Of a stretch of DNA of 64,000 bases, positions 8,036-17,418 are shown in pieces. The stretch lies in assembly GCF_009734405.1 (NCBI RefSeq), contig NZ_CP046453.1, positions 2,356,001 through 2,420,000 of the forward strand. The letters are read 5' to 3'. The stretch's first letter is position 1. The number at the start of each line of letters is the position of its first letter. The notes beneath the pieces were generated by a model that was not told the DNA's origin, ran no database searches, and was given only the letters and a program-made list of their open reading frames with translations. Made by a program: the position numbers and the translations under genes. The DNA comes from Corynebacterium comes. GTDB lineage: Bacteria > Actinomycetota > Actinomycetes > Mycobacteriales > Mycobacteriaceae.

Positions 8036-8791
8036 CTACACCGCCCCGGCGGCACCGATATTACGCAGGTTGGCCCGGGCCAGGTCGACGATGCGGCCGA
8101 CGCCACCACCGAAGACGGTGCGGGTCGCGGCCTTCGAGAAACCCACCAGCATGTCCCCGGTGATCTCCGGCGGGATGGACAGGGCGCTGGGGTCGGTGAC
8201 CACGTCGATGAGTACCGGGCCGGGGTGGGCGAAGGCCTCCTTGAGCCCCTTGCGCAGCTTCTTCGGGTCCTCGATGCGGGCCGAGCGGATGCCCATGGCC
8301 TCGGCGATGGCGGCGAAGTTCACGTGCTCGTGGTCGGTGCCGTGGTCCGGCATGCCGGCCACCAGCATCTCGAGTTTGACCATGCCGAGGGAGGAGTTGT
8401 TGAACACGACCATCTTGATGGGCAGGTCATGCATTTTCACGGTGAGCAGCTCGCCGAGCAGCATGGACAGGCCACCGTCGCCGGAGAAGGTGACCACCTG
8501 GCGGTCGCGGTCGGCCAGCTGCGCGCCGATGGCGTAGGGCAGGGCGTTGGCCATGGTGCCGTGCCGGAAGGAGCCGAGTTCGGCGCGGCGGCCGTTGGGG
8601 GTGAGATAGCGGGCGGCCCAGACGTTGCACATGCCGGTGTCGATGGTGAAGACGGCATCCTCAGCGGCCAGTTCGTCGATGAGCGCCGCGACGTACTCGG
8701 GATGGATGGGTTTCCTGCTCTCCGCCTTGTCCGCATAGGCGTCAACGACGCTGACCAGCTGATGTCGCTGACGACCACTTGTTAGAGACAC
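8036..8791 (-). pseudogene. pqo: Pyruvate:quinone oxidoreductase remnant (C-terminal third only)
   Basis: Only the last 251 residues of a protein normally about 575 long remain. They cover the thiamine-diphosphate domain: FTIDTGMCNVWAARY, GSFRHGTMANALPYAIGAQ, the GDGG...NN ThDP motif (SGDGGLSMLLGE, VVFNNSSLGMVKLE) and the membrane-binding tail (TRTVFGGGVGRIVDLARANL). The N-terminal pyruvate and FAD domains are absent: upstream of 8791 is the promoter of the divergent efflux gene. The reading frame is intact, so the loss is a clean deletion and may be recent, but without FAD the enzyme cannot reduce quinone. In C. glutamicum, as I recall, an intact pqo lies at this place next to the MFS/TetR genes. 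Confidence 0.85.
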
Positions 8792-8876
8792 GCTTTAGCC
8801 TGGATTCACCGATCTGATTCGGGGTTAACTAACTGTCCACGATTTGCGAGTAACCCCAGAATCCCTTGTGTTGTAA

Positions 8877-8898
8877 CTGTAACGAACGGTCGGTACAG
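8877..8898. promoter_or_regulatory. TetR-type operator overlapping the efflux promoter
   Basis: A 22-bp dyad: CTGTAACGAAC is followed directly by GGTCGGTACAG, and 9 of 11 positions pair. Its right arm contains the -10 box TACAGT (8894-8899), which ends 8 bases before the GTG at 8908. A repressor bound here would block the promoter; the TetR gene of the same operon is the obvious candidate. A second inverted pair, GGGGTTA (8821-8827) and TAACCCC (8851-8857), lies upstream. Confidence 0.6.
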
Positions 8899-8907
8899 TT
8901 TGCGGGT

Positions 8908-10347
8908 GTGAGACATCTCGATAACGTGGACTCCACGCCCGCCCAACGCTGGGCCTTTCTGCTGGTCATCTCGCTGGGCCTGCTCATGATCGGAGTGGAC
9001 AACTCCATCCTCTACACCGCCCTGCCGGAACTGCGCCAGCAGCTGGGCGCGACCGAGACCCAGGGGTTGTGGATCATCAACGCCTACCCCCTCGTGCTGG
9101 CCGGCCTGCTGCTGGGCACCGGCACCCTCGGCGACCGGATCGGCCACCGCCTGATGTTCCTCCTCGGCCTGGCCATCTTCGGCTCCTCCTCCCTGGCGGC
9201 CGCCTTCGCGCCGGACGCATGGTCCCTCGTCGCCGCCCGCGCCTTCCTCGGCCTGGGCGCGGCGACAATGATGCCCGCCACCCTGGCGCTGATCCGCATC
9301 ACTTTCACCAACGAGCGTGAGCGCAACACCGCCATCGGCGTGTGGGGCTCCGTCGCGGTCATCGGCGCTGCCCTGGGTCCGGTCCTCGGCGGCCTGCTCC
9401 TCGAGTACTTCTGGTGGGGCTCGGTCTTCCTCATCAACGTGCCGATCGTCCTGGCCGCGCTGGTGTCCGCCATCGTCGTCGCACCGCCGAACATGCCGAA
9501 CCCGGGCAAACGCTGGGACGCAGTCAGTTCTCTCTACGCCCTGGTGATCCTGTCGTCACTGGTCACCGCCATCAAGGAACTGGCCAATCCGGACCGCACG
9601 GCGTGGCTCCTGGCAGTGGCCGTGCTGCTCACGGTTCTGGGCTCGGTCGTGTTCCTCCGCCGTCAGGAGCGTCTCGACGATCCCCTGCTCACCTTCGGCA
9701 TCTTCCGCTCCCGCATCTTCAGCGGCGGGGTGCTCGCCGCGGCCGGCGCGATGTTCGCCGTCGCCGGGCTGGAGCTGCTGACCACCCAACGCTTCCAGCT
9801 CGTCGCCGGATACAGCCCGTTGGAGGCCGGCCTGATCGTCGTCACCGTGACGGTGGCCGCCTTCCCGTTCTCCCTGTTGGGCGGAGCGACGTTGCACCGC
9901 CTGGGATTCGCCCCGCTGATCTCCGGCGGTTTCCTGGCCATGGCGCTCGGCGTCGGGCTGGCCGCCTGGGCGGGACGCCACGACACGTTGACACTGTTCA
10001 TCGGTTCCCTCGCGCTGGTCGGCGCCGGAGCGGGTGCCATCATGTCGGTGTCCTCGACCGCGATCATCGGCTCCGCCCCGGTCCGGCGCGCCGGCATGGC
10101 CGCGGGAGTGGAGGCGGTCTCCTACGAGTTCGGCACTCTGCTGTCCGTGGCCGTCCTCGGCAGCCTTCTCCCACTGCTCTACGCCCGATCCGCCGGCGGG
10201 GACATGCTCACCGCAATCGACGGGGCGGCCTACGACAACGCTTACCTGAACATCCTGCTGATCATCAGCGCGCTGGCCGCCGTCCTCGCGGCCGCGACCG
10301 GTTGGTTTTTCCGCCACAACCCGAAAGGTGCACATGCGCCGGAGTAA
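8908..10347 (+). CDS. MFS drug efflux transporter (EmrB/QacA type, about 14 TM)
   Basis: A 479-residue proton-driven exporter of the DHA2 family. The N-terminal helix carries LMIGVDNSILYTALPEL, followed by a motif A-like loop (LGDRIGHRLMF) and the long hydrophobic array expected for 14 segments. The GTG at 8908 fits the -10 box TACAGT 8 bases upstream; an in-frame start at 8866 would lie inside the operator. The TetR gene overlaps its 3' end by 14 bases. Gene order and operator make it a repressor-controlled exporter of toxic compounds; the substrate is unknown. Confidence 0.88.
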   Translation: MRHLDNVDSTPAQRWAFLLVISLGLLMIGVDNSILYTALPELRQQLGATETQGLWIINAYPLVLAGLLLGTGTLGDRIGHRLMFLLGLAIFGSSSLAAAFAPDAWSLVAARAFLGLGAATMMPATLALIRITFTNERERNTAIGVWGSVAVIGAALGPVLGGLLLEYFWWGSVFLINVPIVLAALVSAIVVAPPNMPNPGKRWDAVSSLYALVILSSLVTAIKELANPDRTAWLLAVAVLLTVLGSVVFLRRQERLDDPLLTFGIFRSRIFSGGVLAAAGAMFAVAGLELLTTQRFQLVAGYSPLEAGLIVVTVTVAAFPFSLLGGATLHRLGFAPLISGGFLAMALGVGLAAWAGRHDTLTLFIGSLALVGAGAGAIMSVSSTAIIGSAPVRRAGMAAGVEAVSYEFGTLLSVAVLGSLLPLLYARSAGGDMLTAIDGAAYDNAYLNILLIISALAAVLAAATGWFFRHNPKGAHAPE

Positions 10348-10849
10348 ATATGATCTCATTCTCGACGCCGCCGTGTCCCTCATCGCCACCGACGGTCTCG
10401 ACGCCCTGAGTTATGAATCGCTCGCCCACGCCGCCGGGCTCTCCAAGTCCGGCATCATCTACCATTTCCCCTCCCGCCATGACCTGCTGTTGGGCATCCA
10501 TAAACACCTGGCAGAGGCGTGGGAGACGGAGCTGCGCAGCATCGCCGGCGCCCCGGCCGAGGAACTCACCGACGCCCAGCGACTGCGCGCGGTGCTCATC
10601 TCCATGGGCCGCACCGCCGAGCTGACGGAGCTGATCATGATCCTGGACGCCCGCAACGACCCGGGGTACCGGGCGGTGTGGGCGGGCGTCGACAAGCGGT
10701 GGATGCCCGGACCGGACACCTCCGACGCCTACCTCGTACAGCTGATCGCCTACGGACTGTGGGCCCACGACCACCTCCACCACGAGCCGCTGTCCCCGGC
10801 CGACCGGGAACGGTTGCTCGCGGCTGCGCTGGCGCAGATCCCGTCCTAG
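10334..10849 (+). CDS. TetR family transcriptional regulator
   Basis: A 171-residue repressor. The helix-turn-helix is at about residues 6-50 (LDAAVSLIATDGLDALSYES, HAAGLSKSGIIYHFPSRHDL), followed by a C-terminal ligand-binding domain. The ATG at 10334 follows GAAAGG by 6-7 bases; a GTG at 10328 is too close to that site. It overlaps the end of the efflux gene by 14 bases, so both come from one transcript and the 8877-8898 dyad is the likely target. The stop codon TAG also forms the start of the next gene's -10 box. Confidence 0.9.
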   Translation: MRRSKYDLILDAAVSLIATDGLDALSYESLAHAAGLSKSGIIYHFPSRHDLLLGIHKHLAEAWETELRSIAGAPAEELTDAQRLRAVLISMGRTAELTELIMILDARNDPGYRAVWAGVDKRWMPGPDTSDAYLVQLIAYGLWAHDHLHHEPLSPADRERLLAAALAQIPS

Positions 10850-10852
10850 ACT
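10847..10852 (+). promoter_or_regulatory. -10 box built on the TetR stop codon
   Basis: TAGACT: its first three bases are the TetR stop codon, and the ATG at 10861 lies 8 bases downstream. This would give the UMF1 transporter its own leaderless transcript. Confidence 0.5.
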
Positions 10853-10860
10853 CACGGTTC

Positions 10861-12177
10861 ATGACCGACCGTCGAACCGTCCTCGCCTGGGGCCTCTGGG
10901 ACTGGGGATCAGCCGCCTTCAACGCCGTGCTGGTCACCTTCATCTTCTCGGTGTACCTCACCGGCACGGTCGGCCAGAACATCTCCGGCACCTTCACTCC
11001 GGCGCAGTACTACGGCTTCGCGATCGCCTTGGCCGGCGTCCTCATCGCCGCCATCACCCCCGTGATGGGCCAACGCTCCGACCTGCGCGGCCGCCGCCGC
11101 CGCGCCTTAGGAACGTGGACGTACCTCACCGTCGCGCTGATGGCCTCACTGTTTTTCGTGCGTGACGACGCCGCCGTCTACTTCTGGGTCGGCATCACCG
11201 TCATGGCGATCGCGTCGATCACCTTCGAGATCGCCGAGGTCAACTACTTCGCGCAGCTCACACAGATCTCCACGCCCACAACCGTCGGCCGTGTCTCCGG
11301 CTTCGGTTGGGGCATGGGCTACCTCGGCGGCATCGTCGTGCTCCTGACCTGCTATGTCGGGTTCGTCGCCGGCTCCGGAGACACCCGCGGCCTGCTCAAC
11401 CTGCCGACCGGGGATGGACTGAACATCCGGGTCGTGGCCGTGTTCGCCGCCGTCTGGTTCGGACTCTTCGCCCTGCCCGTGTTCTTCCGGGTCCCCGAGA
11501 TCAGCCCCTCCGGGGAGAAGGCCGACACCTTCCGGGAGTCCTACCGACGCCTGTTCCGCGACCTGAAGAGCCTCTGGCACGAGGACCGGAACTCCGTGTT
11601 CTTCCTCATCTCCTCCGCCGTCTTCCGCGACGGGCTGGCCGGAGTCTTCACCTTCGGCGCGATCCTCGCGGTGAGCGTCTACGGGCTCTCCGCCGGCGAC
11701 GTCCTGCTCTTCGGCGTCGCCGCCAACATCACGGCCGCGCTGGGCGCGCTGGCCGGCGGCTGGCTCGACGATTACCTCGGACCCAAGCCGGTCATCCTCG
11801 GCTCCCTGGTCATCATGATCGCCGTCGGGGTGATCCTGTTCTTCGTGCAGGGACCCGTGGGCTTCTGGATCTTCGGCCTGATCCTGTGCACCTTCGTCGG
11901 ACCGGCACAGTCCGCCGCCCGGTCCTTCCTCTCCCGTGTCGCCCCCGACAACCGGGAAGGCCAGATGTTCGGCCTCTACGCCACCACCGGCCGGGCAGTC
12001 TCCTGGCTCGCACCCATCGCCTTCGCCGCCTTCGTCTTCCTCGGCGGCGGCAACGACCGTTACGGCATCCTGGGCATCGTCACCGTCCTGGCCGTTGGCG
12101 CGGCGTTGCTGATGCGCGTCACCGACCCGACGAAACCCGCCCGCCGTGCCTCGGAAATGGGCACAGTGGAGGCATGA
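10861..12177 (+). CDS. UMF1/Atg22-like MFS permease
   Basis: A 438-residue membrane protein with about 12 segments. The opening LAWGLWDWGSAAFNAV matches the UMF1 signature (usually DWANSAF), and NYFAQLTQISTPTTVGRVSG and GPAQSAARSFLSRVAPD are typical of the family. Homologues include fungal Atg22 vacuolar amino-acid effluxers; bacterial substrates are unproven. The start follows the -10 box TAGACT. The gene ends in an ATGA overlap with the DinB gene, so those two are co-translated. Confidence 0.85.
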   Translation: MTDRRTVLAWGLWDWGSAAFNAVLVTFIFSVYLTGTVGQNISGTFTPAQYYGFAIALAGVLIAAITPVMGQRSDLRGRRRRALGTWTYLTVALMASLFFVRDDAAVYFWVGITVMAIASITFEIAEVNYFAQLTQISTPTTVGRVSGFGWGMGYLGGIVVLLTCYVGFVAGSGDTRGLLNLPTGDGLNIRVVAVFAAVWFGLFALPVFFRVPEISPSGEKADTFRESYRRLFRDLKSLWHEDRNSVFFLISSAVFRDGLAGVFTFGAILAVSVYGLSAGDVLLFGVAANITAALGALAGGWLDDYLGPKPVILGSLVIMIAVGVILFFVQGPVGFWIFGLILCTFVGPAQSAARSFLSRVAPDNREGQMFGLYATTGRAVSWLAPIAFAAFVFLGGGNDRYGILGIVTVLAVGAALLMRVTDPTKPARRASEMGTVEA

Positions 12178-12671
12178 ATGTCACCGAACTGATCCAGGAC
12201 ATGGCTTCCCGCCCCATCGCGGTGGCCGAGCAACTACCGCTGCTGAGTGCCTCGCAACTCAACGCCCACCCCGGGAACCACCCGAACTCCATCGCCTGGT
12301 TGCTGTGGCACAGCGGCCGCGAGGTCGACGTCCAGCTCTCCCACCTCAGCGGCCGGCCGGAACTCTGGACGCACTACCGGGACAGATTCGGCCTCGGTGA
12401 GGTGGGAGACACCCTGGGTTACGGACACGACCACCGGGAGGCGGGGGCGGTCGTGGTCAATGACCAGCAACTGCTCACCGACTACCTCCGTGCCACTCTG
12501 GAAGGTCTGAGCGACTACGCCGCCGGACTCGACGAAGAGGACCTCTCCGAGGTCATCGACAGCAGTTGGGACCCTGCCGTCACCCGCGGGGTGCGGCTGG
12601 TCTCCATCATCGATGACGCCGCCCAGCATGTCGGCCAGGCGGCCTACGCCGCGGGGATGCTCACCCGCTGA
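12174..12671 (+). CDS. DinB/DUF664 family protein
   Basis: A 165-residue four-helix-bundle protein of the DinB/YfiT type. NSIAWLLWHSGREVD gives the first metal-ligand-like His, and DDAAQHVGQAAYAAGML near the end supplies the conserved C-terminal His helix. Many actinobacterial members are thiol (mycothiol)-dependent enzymes, so a detoxifying transferase is plausible but unproven. ATG 12174 overlaps the transporter stop. Confidence 0.8.
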   Translation: MNVTELIQDMASRPIAVAEQLPLLSASQLNAHPGNHPNSIAWLLWHSGREVDVQLSHLSGRPELWTHYRDRFGLGEVGDTLGYGHDHREAGAVVVNDQQLLTDYLRATLEGLSDYAAGLDEEDLSEVIDSSWDPAVTRGVRLVSIIDDAAQHVGQAAYAAGMLTR

Positions 12672-12679
12672 GTGTGCCG

Positions 12680-13651
12680 CTACACGTCGCGGGCGATGAG
12701 CTCGTCGAGGGAATCCGGCGAAATCAGGTAGGGCGCGACCTCCAGAACGGTGTAGGCGCCCGACTGGCCAGCCTCACGCAGGCGATGGGCCGCACGTGCA
12801 TAGGCGAGGGCGACCGCACCGGTGAAGTCGGGGTTGCGCTCCAGCTCGAGGGTGTACTCGATCGCCTGGGTGTAGCCACCGGTGTCCCCTGCGGTGATCA
12901 CGTGGCCACCGTGCGGCATGCCGGTGTGCTCTGCGTCGAAGGTGGCCTCGTCGATGAAGTTGACCTCGACCTCGTAACCGACGAAGTAGTCGGGCATGGT
13001 GCGGATCTCGTTCTCGATGCGCTCCCGATCAGCCTCATCGCACACGATGTAGCAGCGACGCAGGTGCGTCTGCTTGCCGGTGAGCCCGCCGGCCTCACCC
13101 CTGCGTGCCGCATCCAGCGCATCCGGGGACGGGATGGTGTACTGGACGGCCTTGTGCACGCCCGCGATACGACGCAGCGCGTCCGAGTGCCCCTGCGACA
13201 GGCCCGGTCCCCAGAAGGTGTTCTGGCTGCCACCCGGCAGGAGGGCCTGCCCGATTGTGCGGTTAAGGGAGAACATGCCCGGGTCCCAGCCGGTGGAGAC
13301 GACGGCGACGGTGCCGTTCTCCCTGGCGACCTTGTCCATCTCGGCGCGGTGGCGCGGGACGTCGCGGTGGTTGTCGTAGGTGTCCACCGTGTTGGCGTGG
13401 CGGATGAACTCCGGCGCCTGCTCCGGGATGTCGGTGGCGGAGCCGAGGCAGAGCACGGCGACGTCGAAAAGCCCGGTGTGGGCGGCGAAATCCGCGACCG
13501 GCAGCACCGGGGTGTCCGGGTCGAGGGTGTCCAGGCTGTCGCGGCGTGAGAACACACCCGCGAGAGTCATGTCCGGCTGCAGGCCGATGAGCTTCTCCAC
13601 GGACCTGCCGAGGTTGCCGTAACCGACGATCGCGACCCTGATGTTGGCCAT
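12680..13651 (-). CDS. ddh: meso-Diaminopimelate D-dehydrogenase
   Basis: NADPH-dependent enzyme that makes meso-diaminopimelate from tetrahydrodipicolinate in one step, for lysine and cell wall. It has 323 residues, close to the C. glutamicum enzyme (about 320). Visible are the Rossmann start IRVAIVGYGNLGRSVEKLI, GSATDIPEQAP, VDTYDNHRDVPRHR, VSTGWDPGMFS, FWGPGLSQGHSDALRRI, PHGGHVITAGDTGG and the end ISPDSLDELIARDV. The ATG at 13651 is preceded by AAGGAGACA. It sits alone, tail to tail with the DinB gene. The dehydrogenase branch is a known feature of C. glutamicum relatives. Confidence 0.97.
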   Translation of the reverse strand: MANIRVAIVGYGNLGRSVEKLIGLQPDMTLAGVFSRRDSLDTLDPDTPVLPVADFAAHTGLFDVAVLCLGSATDIPEQAPEFIRHANTVDTYDNHRDVPRHRAEMDKVARENGTVAVVSTGWDPGMFSLNRTIGQALLPGGSQNTFWGPGLSQGHSDALRRIAGVHKAVQYTIPSPDALDAARRGEAGGLTGKQTHLRRCYIVCDEADRERIENEIRTMPDYFVGYEVEVNFIDEATFDAEHTGMPHGGHVITAGDTGGYTQAIEYTLELERNPDFTGAVALAYARAAHRLREAGQSGAYTVLEVAPYLISPDSLDELIARDV

Positions 13652-14068
13652 GTGCTGTGTCTCCTTGTGTGGGTTCAACTGACAGCCGCCCATTCTACGG
13701 GCAGCGGGCACGTGCTCTCCGGAAAACACGGGGACGCGGATCACGGTGGGTGACGGCCGGCCGCCACCGGTGTCGGATCACCGCGCCGGGAATGGCCCTG
13801 ACGGGCACATGTCACACCCGTTTCCATCAGGCAGTCCGGTGGTCCACCGAATCACCGTTTTCACTCGCCCGACCTGCGAAAATGACGCTTTCATTGCAAC
13901 GTCATCTCAAACCTGCCGGGAAGCCGAAAAGCCAGGAAAACGCTGCTAGCGTCACCAGAAGAGTCGTCACACGTGAACAGGGGCGAGCTGAGCGTCAGGA
14001 GATCGACGTGAACGGTTGCCCAACACCCGCACCGTCACATGTTCTTCTCACCTCATCAAGGAAGCGTC
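13652..14068. other. Intergenic region between ddh and the DUF4389 gene
   Basis: 417 bp between divergent genes. I see no convincing coding sequence; the open frames here lack ribosome sites and family signatures. An extended -10 candidate, TGC-TAGCGT, at 13945-13952 could serve the DUF4389 gene with a leader of about 110 bases. AAGGAG for ddh lies near the left edge. Nothing else is recognisable. Confidence 0.5.
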
Positions 14069-15667
14069 ATGGATTCCAGCCCGACCTATCCAACCGAGTC
14101 AACCCCACTCCGCGAAAGACCTGCCCGTATGCGACCGCTGAACTGGGTCCTGCTGGTGCTCGGAGTTCTCCTCACGGCGTTCGGACTGGGGCTGACCATC
14201 GGCGCAGCGGTGCTCATGGGGGCCGAGTCCGCGCAGCAGGACGGCCGGTACCTCTCCGGAGACCCGGAACGGTTCCAGAGCACCGGCCACGCCCTCACCA
14301 CAGCATCCATGGTGATCGATCCCGGCGAGGCCGGACTCTCCGGCGCACCACCACTCGAGGACCTGGCCAGCATTCAGGTCCGGGCGACTCCCGTGGTCCC
14401 TGACCAGCCCATTTTCCTCGGCATCGCTGAGACAGCCGACATCTCGGACTATCTGGACAATGTGCCCCACGGCGTGCTCGGAGACATGTCCTGGACCGAC
14501 GGAGGGCAGCGATCCGGCCAGTGGTCCTGGACGCAGGACGCCGACGGCGACCTCCGGGAGACCGCAGGAAACCAGAGCCCGGCGCCACCGGCAGAGCAGG
14601 ACTTCTGGGCTGTCTCCGCCACGGGTACCGGAACCCAGGAGATCACCTTCGATCTGCAGGCGGGCCAGTGGACGCTGGTTGTGATGAATGCTGATGCCAC
14701 CAGACCGGTGTGGATCGACCTGCAGCCCGGCGCCCGAACTGAACTCCTCGGCTTCGTCAACCCCGGCATGCTGATCGCCGGACTGATCGGACTGCTCCTC
14801 GGGATCCCCCTGCTGCTGCTCGGCTCCGCAGGTCTGGGCCGCGACATCGACCAGGTGCCCCCTCGGCGCCGGGGCGGCCCTGAGGAGATGCCGGCGGAAG
14901 GAGCAGAATGGGGTGGCGACAGCCCGGCAGCGCACCCGCTGTCCTTCACCGGCCATCTCGACGAAAAACTCTCCCGCGGGCTGTGGTTGATCAAGTGGCT
15001 GCTGGCCATACCGCACTACATTGTCCTGGCCCTGCTGTGGTTCGCGCTGGTGGTCACGACGATTGCCGCCGGATTCACCATCCTGTTCACGGGCCGCTAT
15101 CCCCGCCCCTGGTTCTCCTTCAGCGTCGGGGTGCTGCGGTGGAACTGGCGGGCGGGTTTCTATGCCTACTCGGCCCTGGGCACGGACCGCTACCCTCCGT
15201 TCACCCTGGCGCGTGCCGATTATCCGGCGGAGCTGGATGTGGACTACCCCGACCGGCTCTCCAGGGGACTCGTCCTGGTGAAGTGGTGGCTGCTGGCCAT
15301 TCCCCATCTGTTGATCGTGGGGATCCTCACCGGCAGCGGTGGCGCCGTCATGATGGGGGCAGACCGGAACAACAACGGCTGGAGCATGTCCCTCCTGGGC
15401 CTGCTGGTGCTCATTGCCGCAGTCATACTGCTGTTCACCGGTCGGTACCGCCACGACATCTTCGCACTGATCATCGGCCTCAACCGGTGGGTGTACCGGG
15501 TCTCCACTTATGTTCTGCTGCTGCGCGACGACTACCCGCCGTTCCGCCTGGACCAGGGTCCCACCGACACCCGGGCTCATCTCGCCCACCGGGGTGCGGA
15601 GGTAACGCCGGGAACATCCGGCTACTCAGGGAGCGCTGCACCGGGACCCCCTGCACCACCGGCATAG
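14069..15667 (+). CDS. DUF4389 membrane protein, two repeats
   Basis: A 532-residue membrane protein of unknown function. After a short N-terminus comes TM1 (WVLLVLGVLLTAFGLGLTIG), then an extracytoplasmic domain of about 180 residues, then TM2 (about 230-255). The C-terminal half contains two DUF4389 units, each with a LSRGLxLxKWxLxIPH core followed by FTGRYPRPWF or FTGRYRHDIF and a conserved LRWNWR or LNRWVYR segment. It ends in a Pro/Gly-rich tail. The ATG at 14069 follows AAGGAAG by 5-6 bases. It stands alone. Confidence 0.8.
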   Translation: MDSSPTYPTESTPLRERPARMRPLNWVLLVLGVLLTAFGLGLTIGAAVLMGAESAQQDGRYLSGDPERFQSTGHALTTASMVIDPGEAGLSGAPPLEDLASIQVRATPVVPDQPIFLGIAETADISDYLDNVPHGVLGDMSWTDGGQRSGQWSWTQDADGDLRETAGNQSPAPPAEQDFWAVSATGTGTQEITFDLQAGQWTLVVMNADATRPVWIDLQPGARTELLGFVNPGMLIAGLIGLLLGIPLLLLGSAGLGRDIDQVPPRRRGGPEEMPAEGAEWGGDSPAAHPLSFTGHLDEKLSRGLWLIKWLLAIPHYIVLALLWFALVVTTIAAGFTILFTGRYPRPWFSFSVGVLRWNWRAGFYAYSALGTDRYPPFTLARADYPAELDVDYPDRLSRGLVLVKWWLLAIPHLLIVGILTGSGGAVMMGADRNNNGWSMSLLGLLVLIAAVILLFTGRYRHDIFALIIGLNRWVYRVSTYVLLLRDDYPPFRLDQGPTDTRAHLAHRGAEVTPGTSGYSGSAAPGPPAPPA

Positions 15668-15740
15668 GCAGACCCCCGGCCTCCGGTCTCAGGGACGTGG
15701 CATCGCGTCATGGCGGCTACCGCGCCATGACGCGATTCAG

Positions 15741-17150
15741 CTATCCGGCGAACCTGCCCGGGCCATCGGCCGCCTCGAGGAAAACGGGGTCCGCATCGTC
15801 GAGCGGGATGACGGTGATCTCGGTCAGGCTCTCCATCATCTCCTCCGGGGCGAGCTGCTCAGCCACCTGCTCGTCCACCTGCGTGACCTCGACCTTGATG
15901 ACATCCTGGTTACCCACGGCCGGGGCCTGCGGCGTCTCGGTCAGGCTGCGACTGCGCATGGCGTCCTCCGGGGTGATGCCGAAGAACTTGTCCAGTCCCT
16001 GCACGTTGAACTGGGTGGACATGTAGCGGCTGTTGTTGCTGGTGTTCCATTGCGAGACCACCAGGTCCATGTTGCCCAGGGTCGAGCCGGGAGCGATGTA
16101 ACCGCCGTAGAGCTGGGTGAAGTTGTTCTCGTCCTGTGCCCCGCCCCAGCCGTGCGAACCGGCGACGACCACGTTGGCGGGCGTGATCTCGTTCCAGTCG
16201 CGGGCGATCTCCCGGGAAATGCGGACCTCGATGGCCATGGTCTCGGCATTGAACATGCTCAGGACCCAGTGCCCCTCGATGTGGCGCAGGGACATCTCGC
16301 CGGCCCGCACACTCTGGCTCAGGACCGGTGTGTAGGCGGTGCCCCACGTTCCGGTGCCATTCCGGTCGAGGGAATAGTGCTCCCACGCCTCACGGGTGCC
16401 GATGTCCTCCGGACGGAAGCGGGTGAGGTAGACGTCGTGAGAGCGCTTGAACTGCGAGGACATCATGTAGACGTAGCCGTCCGGACTCAGGTCCCAGGTG
16501 ATGAGGTTGCCCATGCCGCCCATGTAGTCGTTCGGCGTGATGTCCACGTTCTCCCAGTTCACACCCTGATCAGGAGACCGCCAGATCTGTGTGTACAGGA
16601 CGTTGCCGACGCCCTCGTTCCACATGCCCTGCATGTACAGGGTGCCGTCGATGTTGATGACGTCCGAGGGCAGCAGGGTCAGACCACGCGCGTTGTGTTC
16701 ATAATCCAGGAGCTGCTGGACGACCTCGTCGTTATTGAGGGCGCGTTTGATGATGATGCGGCCGTCGGTGTCGAACTCCGCGACCACGCCCACCGGGCTC
16801 ATCCACTCGCCCTCGCCGAAGCGGGCACCCCGAAAAGAATCGCCGAAGATGATGGCAAATTCCTTCCCCGTCCCCAGGGAGGCCATGATGCCGAGATCGC
16901 CCGCCATCACGCCGACATGTTCGGAGATGCCGGGGCCGAGGAGATCACCGATCAGGTTGACCACCAGGCCCTCGGAGGGGCCGCCGGCCCACGGCGTGGT
17001 CTGTGAGCCGGAGGAGCCGGAGGAGCTCTGGGCCAGAACCGGGGTGGACAGCAGGATGCTGCAGGCAACTGTGCCGGTGATGGTGAACGCGATGGTGGAG
17101 AGGGGCTTCCGCAAGACAATCTCATTTCGGGATTCGGGCCACCCGCACAT
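15741..17150 (-). CDS. Secreted DUF4185 protein
   Basis: A 469-residue exported protein. The signal peptide is RKPLSTIAFTITGTVACS then ILLSTPVLAQ with an Ala-type cleavage site, followed by a Ser/Gly linker. The mature part is a beta-propeller-like DUF4185 domain (GIMASLGTGKEFAIIFGDSF, MQGMWNEGVGNVLYTQIWRS, YMMSSQF) related in layout to glycosidase/sialidase-like propellers; no catalytic set can be assigned. The start is uncertain: ATG 17150 has no clear ribosome site, and TTG 17114 would place the signal peptide at the very N-terminus. A -10 candidate, TAAACT, lies at 17183-17178. Confidence 0.78.
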   Translation of the reverse strand: MCGWPESRNEIVLRKPLSTIAFTITGTVACSILLSTPVLAQSSSGSSGSQTTPWAGGPSEGLVVNLIGDLLGPGISEHVGVMAGDLGIMASLGTGKEFAIIFGDSFRGARFGEGEWMSPVGVVAEFDTDGRIIIKRALNNDEVVQQLLDYEHNARGLTLLPSDVINIDGTLYMQGMWNEGVGNVLYTQIWRSPDQGVNWENVDITPNDYMGGMGNLITWDLSPDGYVYMMSSQFKRSHDVYLTRFRPEDIGTREAWEHYSLDRNGTGTWGTAYTPVLSQSVRAGEMSLRHIEGHWVLSMFNAETMAIEVRISREIARDWNEITPANVVVAGSHGWGGAQDENNFTQLYGGYIAPGSTLGNMDLVVSQWNTSNNSRYMSTQFNVQGLDKFFGITPEDAMRSRSLTETPQAPAVGNQDVIKVEVTQVDEQVAEQLAPEEMMESLTEITVIPLDDADPVFLEAADGPGRFAG

Positions 17151-17418
17151 TGACGCAGGTGGGAGGGCCGAGCGGTGAGTTTAGTCCAGTGAAGGAAGCC
17201 CGGAGAGGTGATCGACCTTCCGGTCGACGCCCGCCACCCCCGCAGACGTCGACCGGCCGCCGTTGTGCACCAGCCCGACATCGGCTGACCCGCTCAGCTC
17301 CCCGATGATCTACCCGCCGCTGCAGGAACTCGATTGCCCCCGCGACGTATCGCCCCCGGCCGAACCCTCCCGGTTCCATGAGCCCGTGACAGGCACGATC
17401 CTCCTACGGCTCGGTAGC

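Noticed and set aside
13657..14403. A 248-residue frame upstream of the DUF4389 gene
   Set aside because: It runs into the DUF4389 gene out of frame and has no ribosome site or domain.
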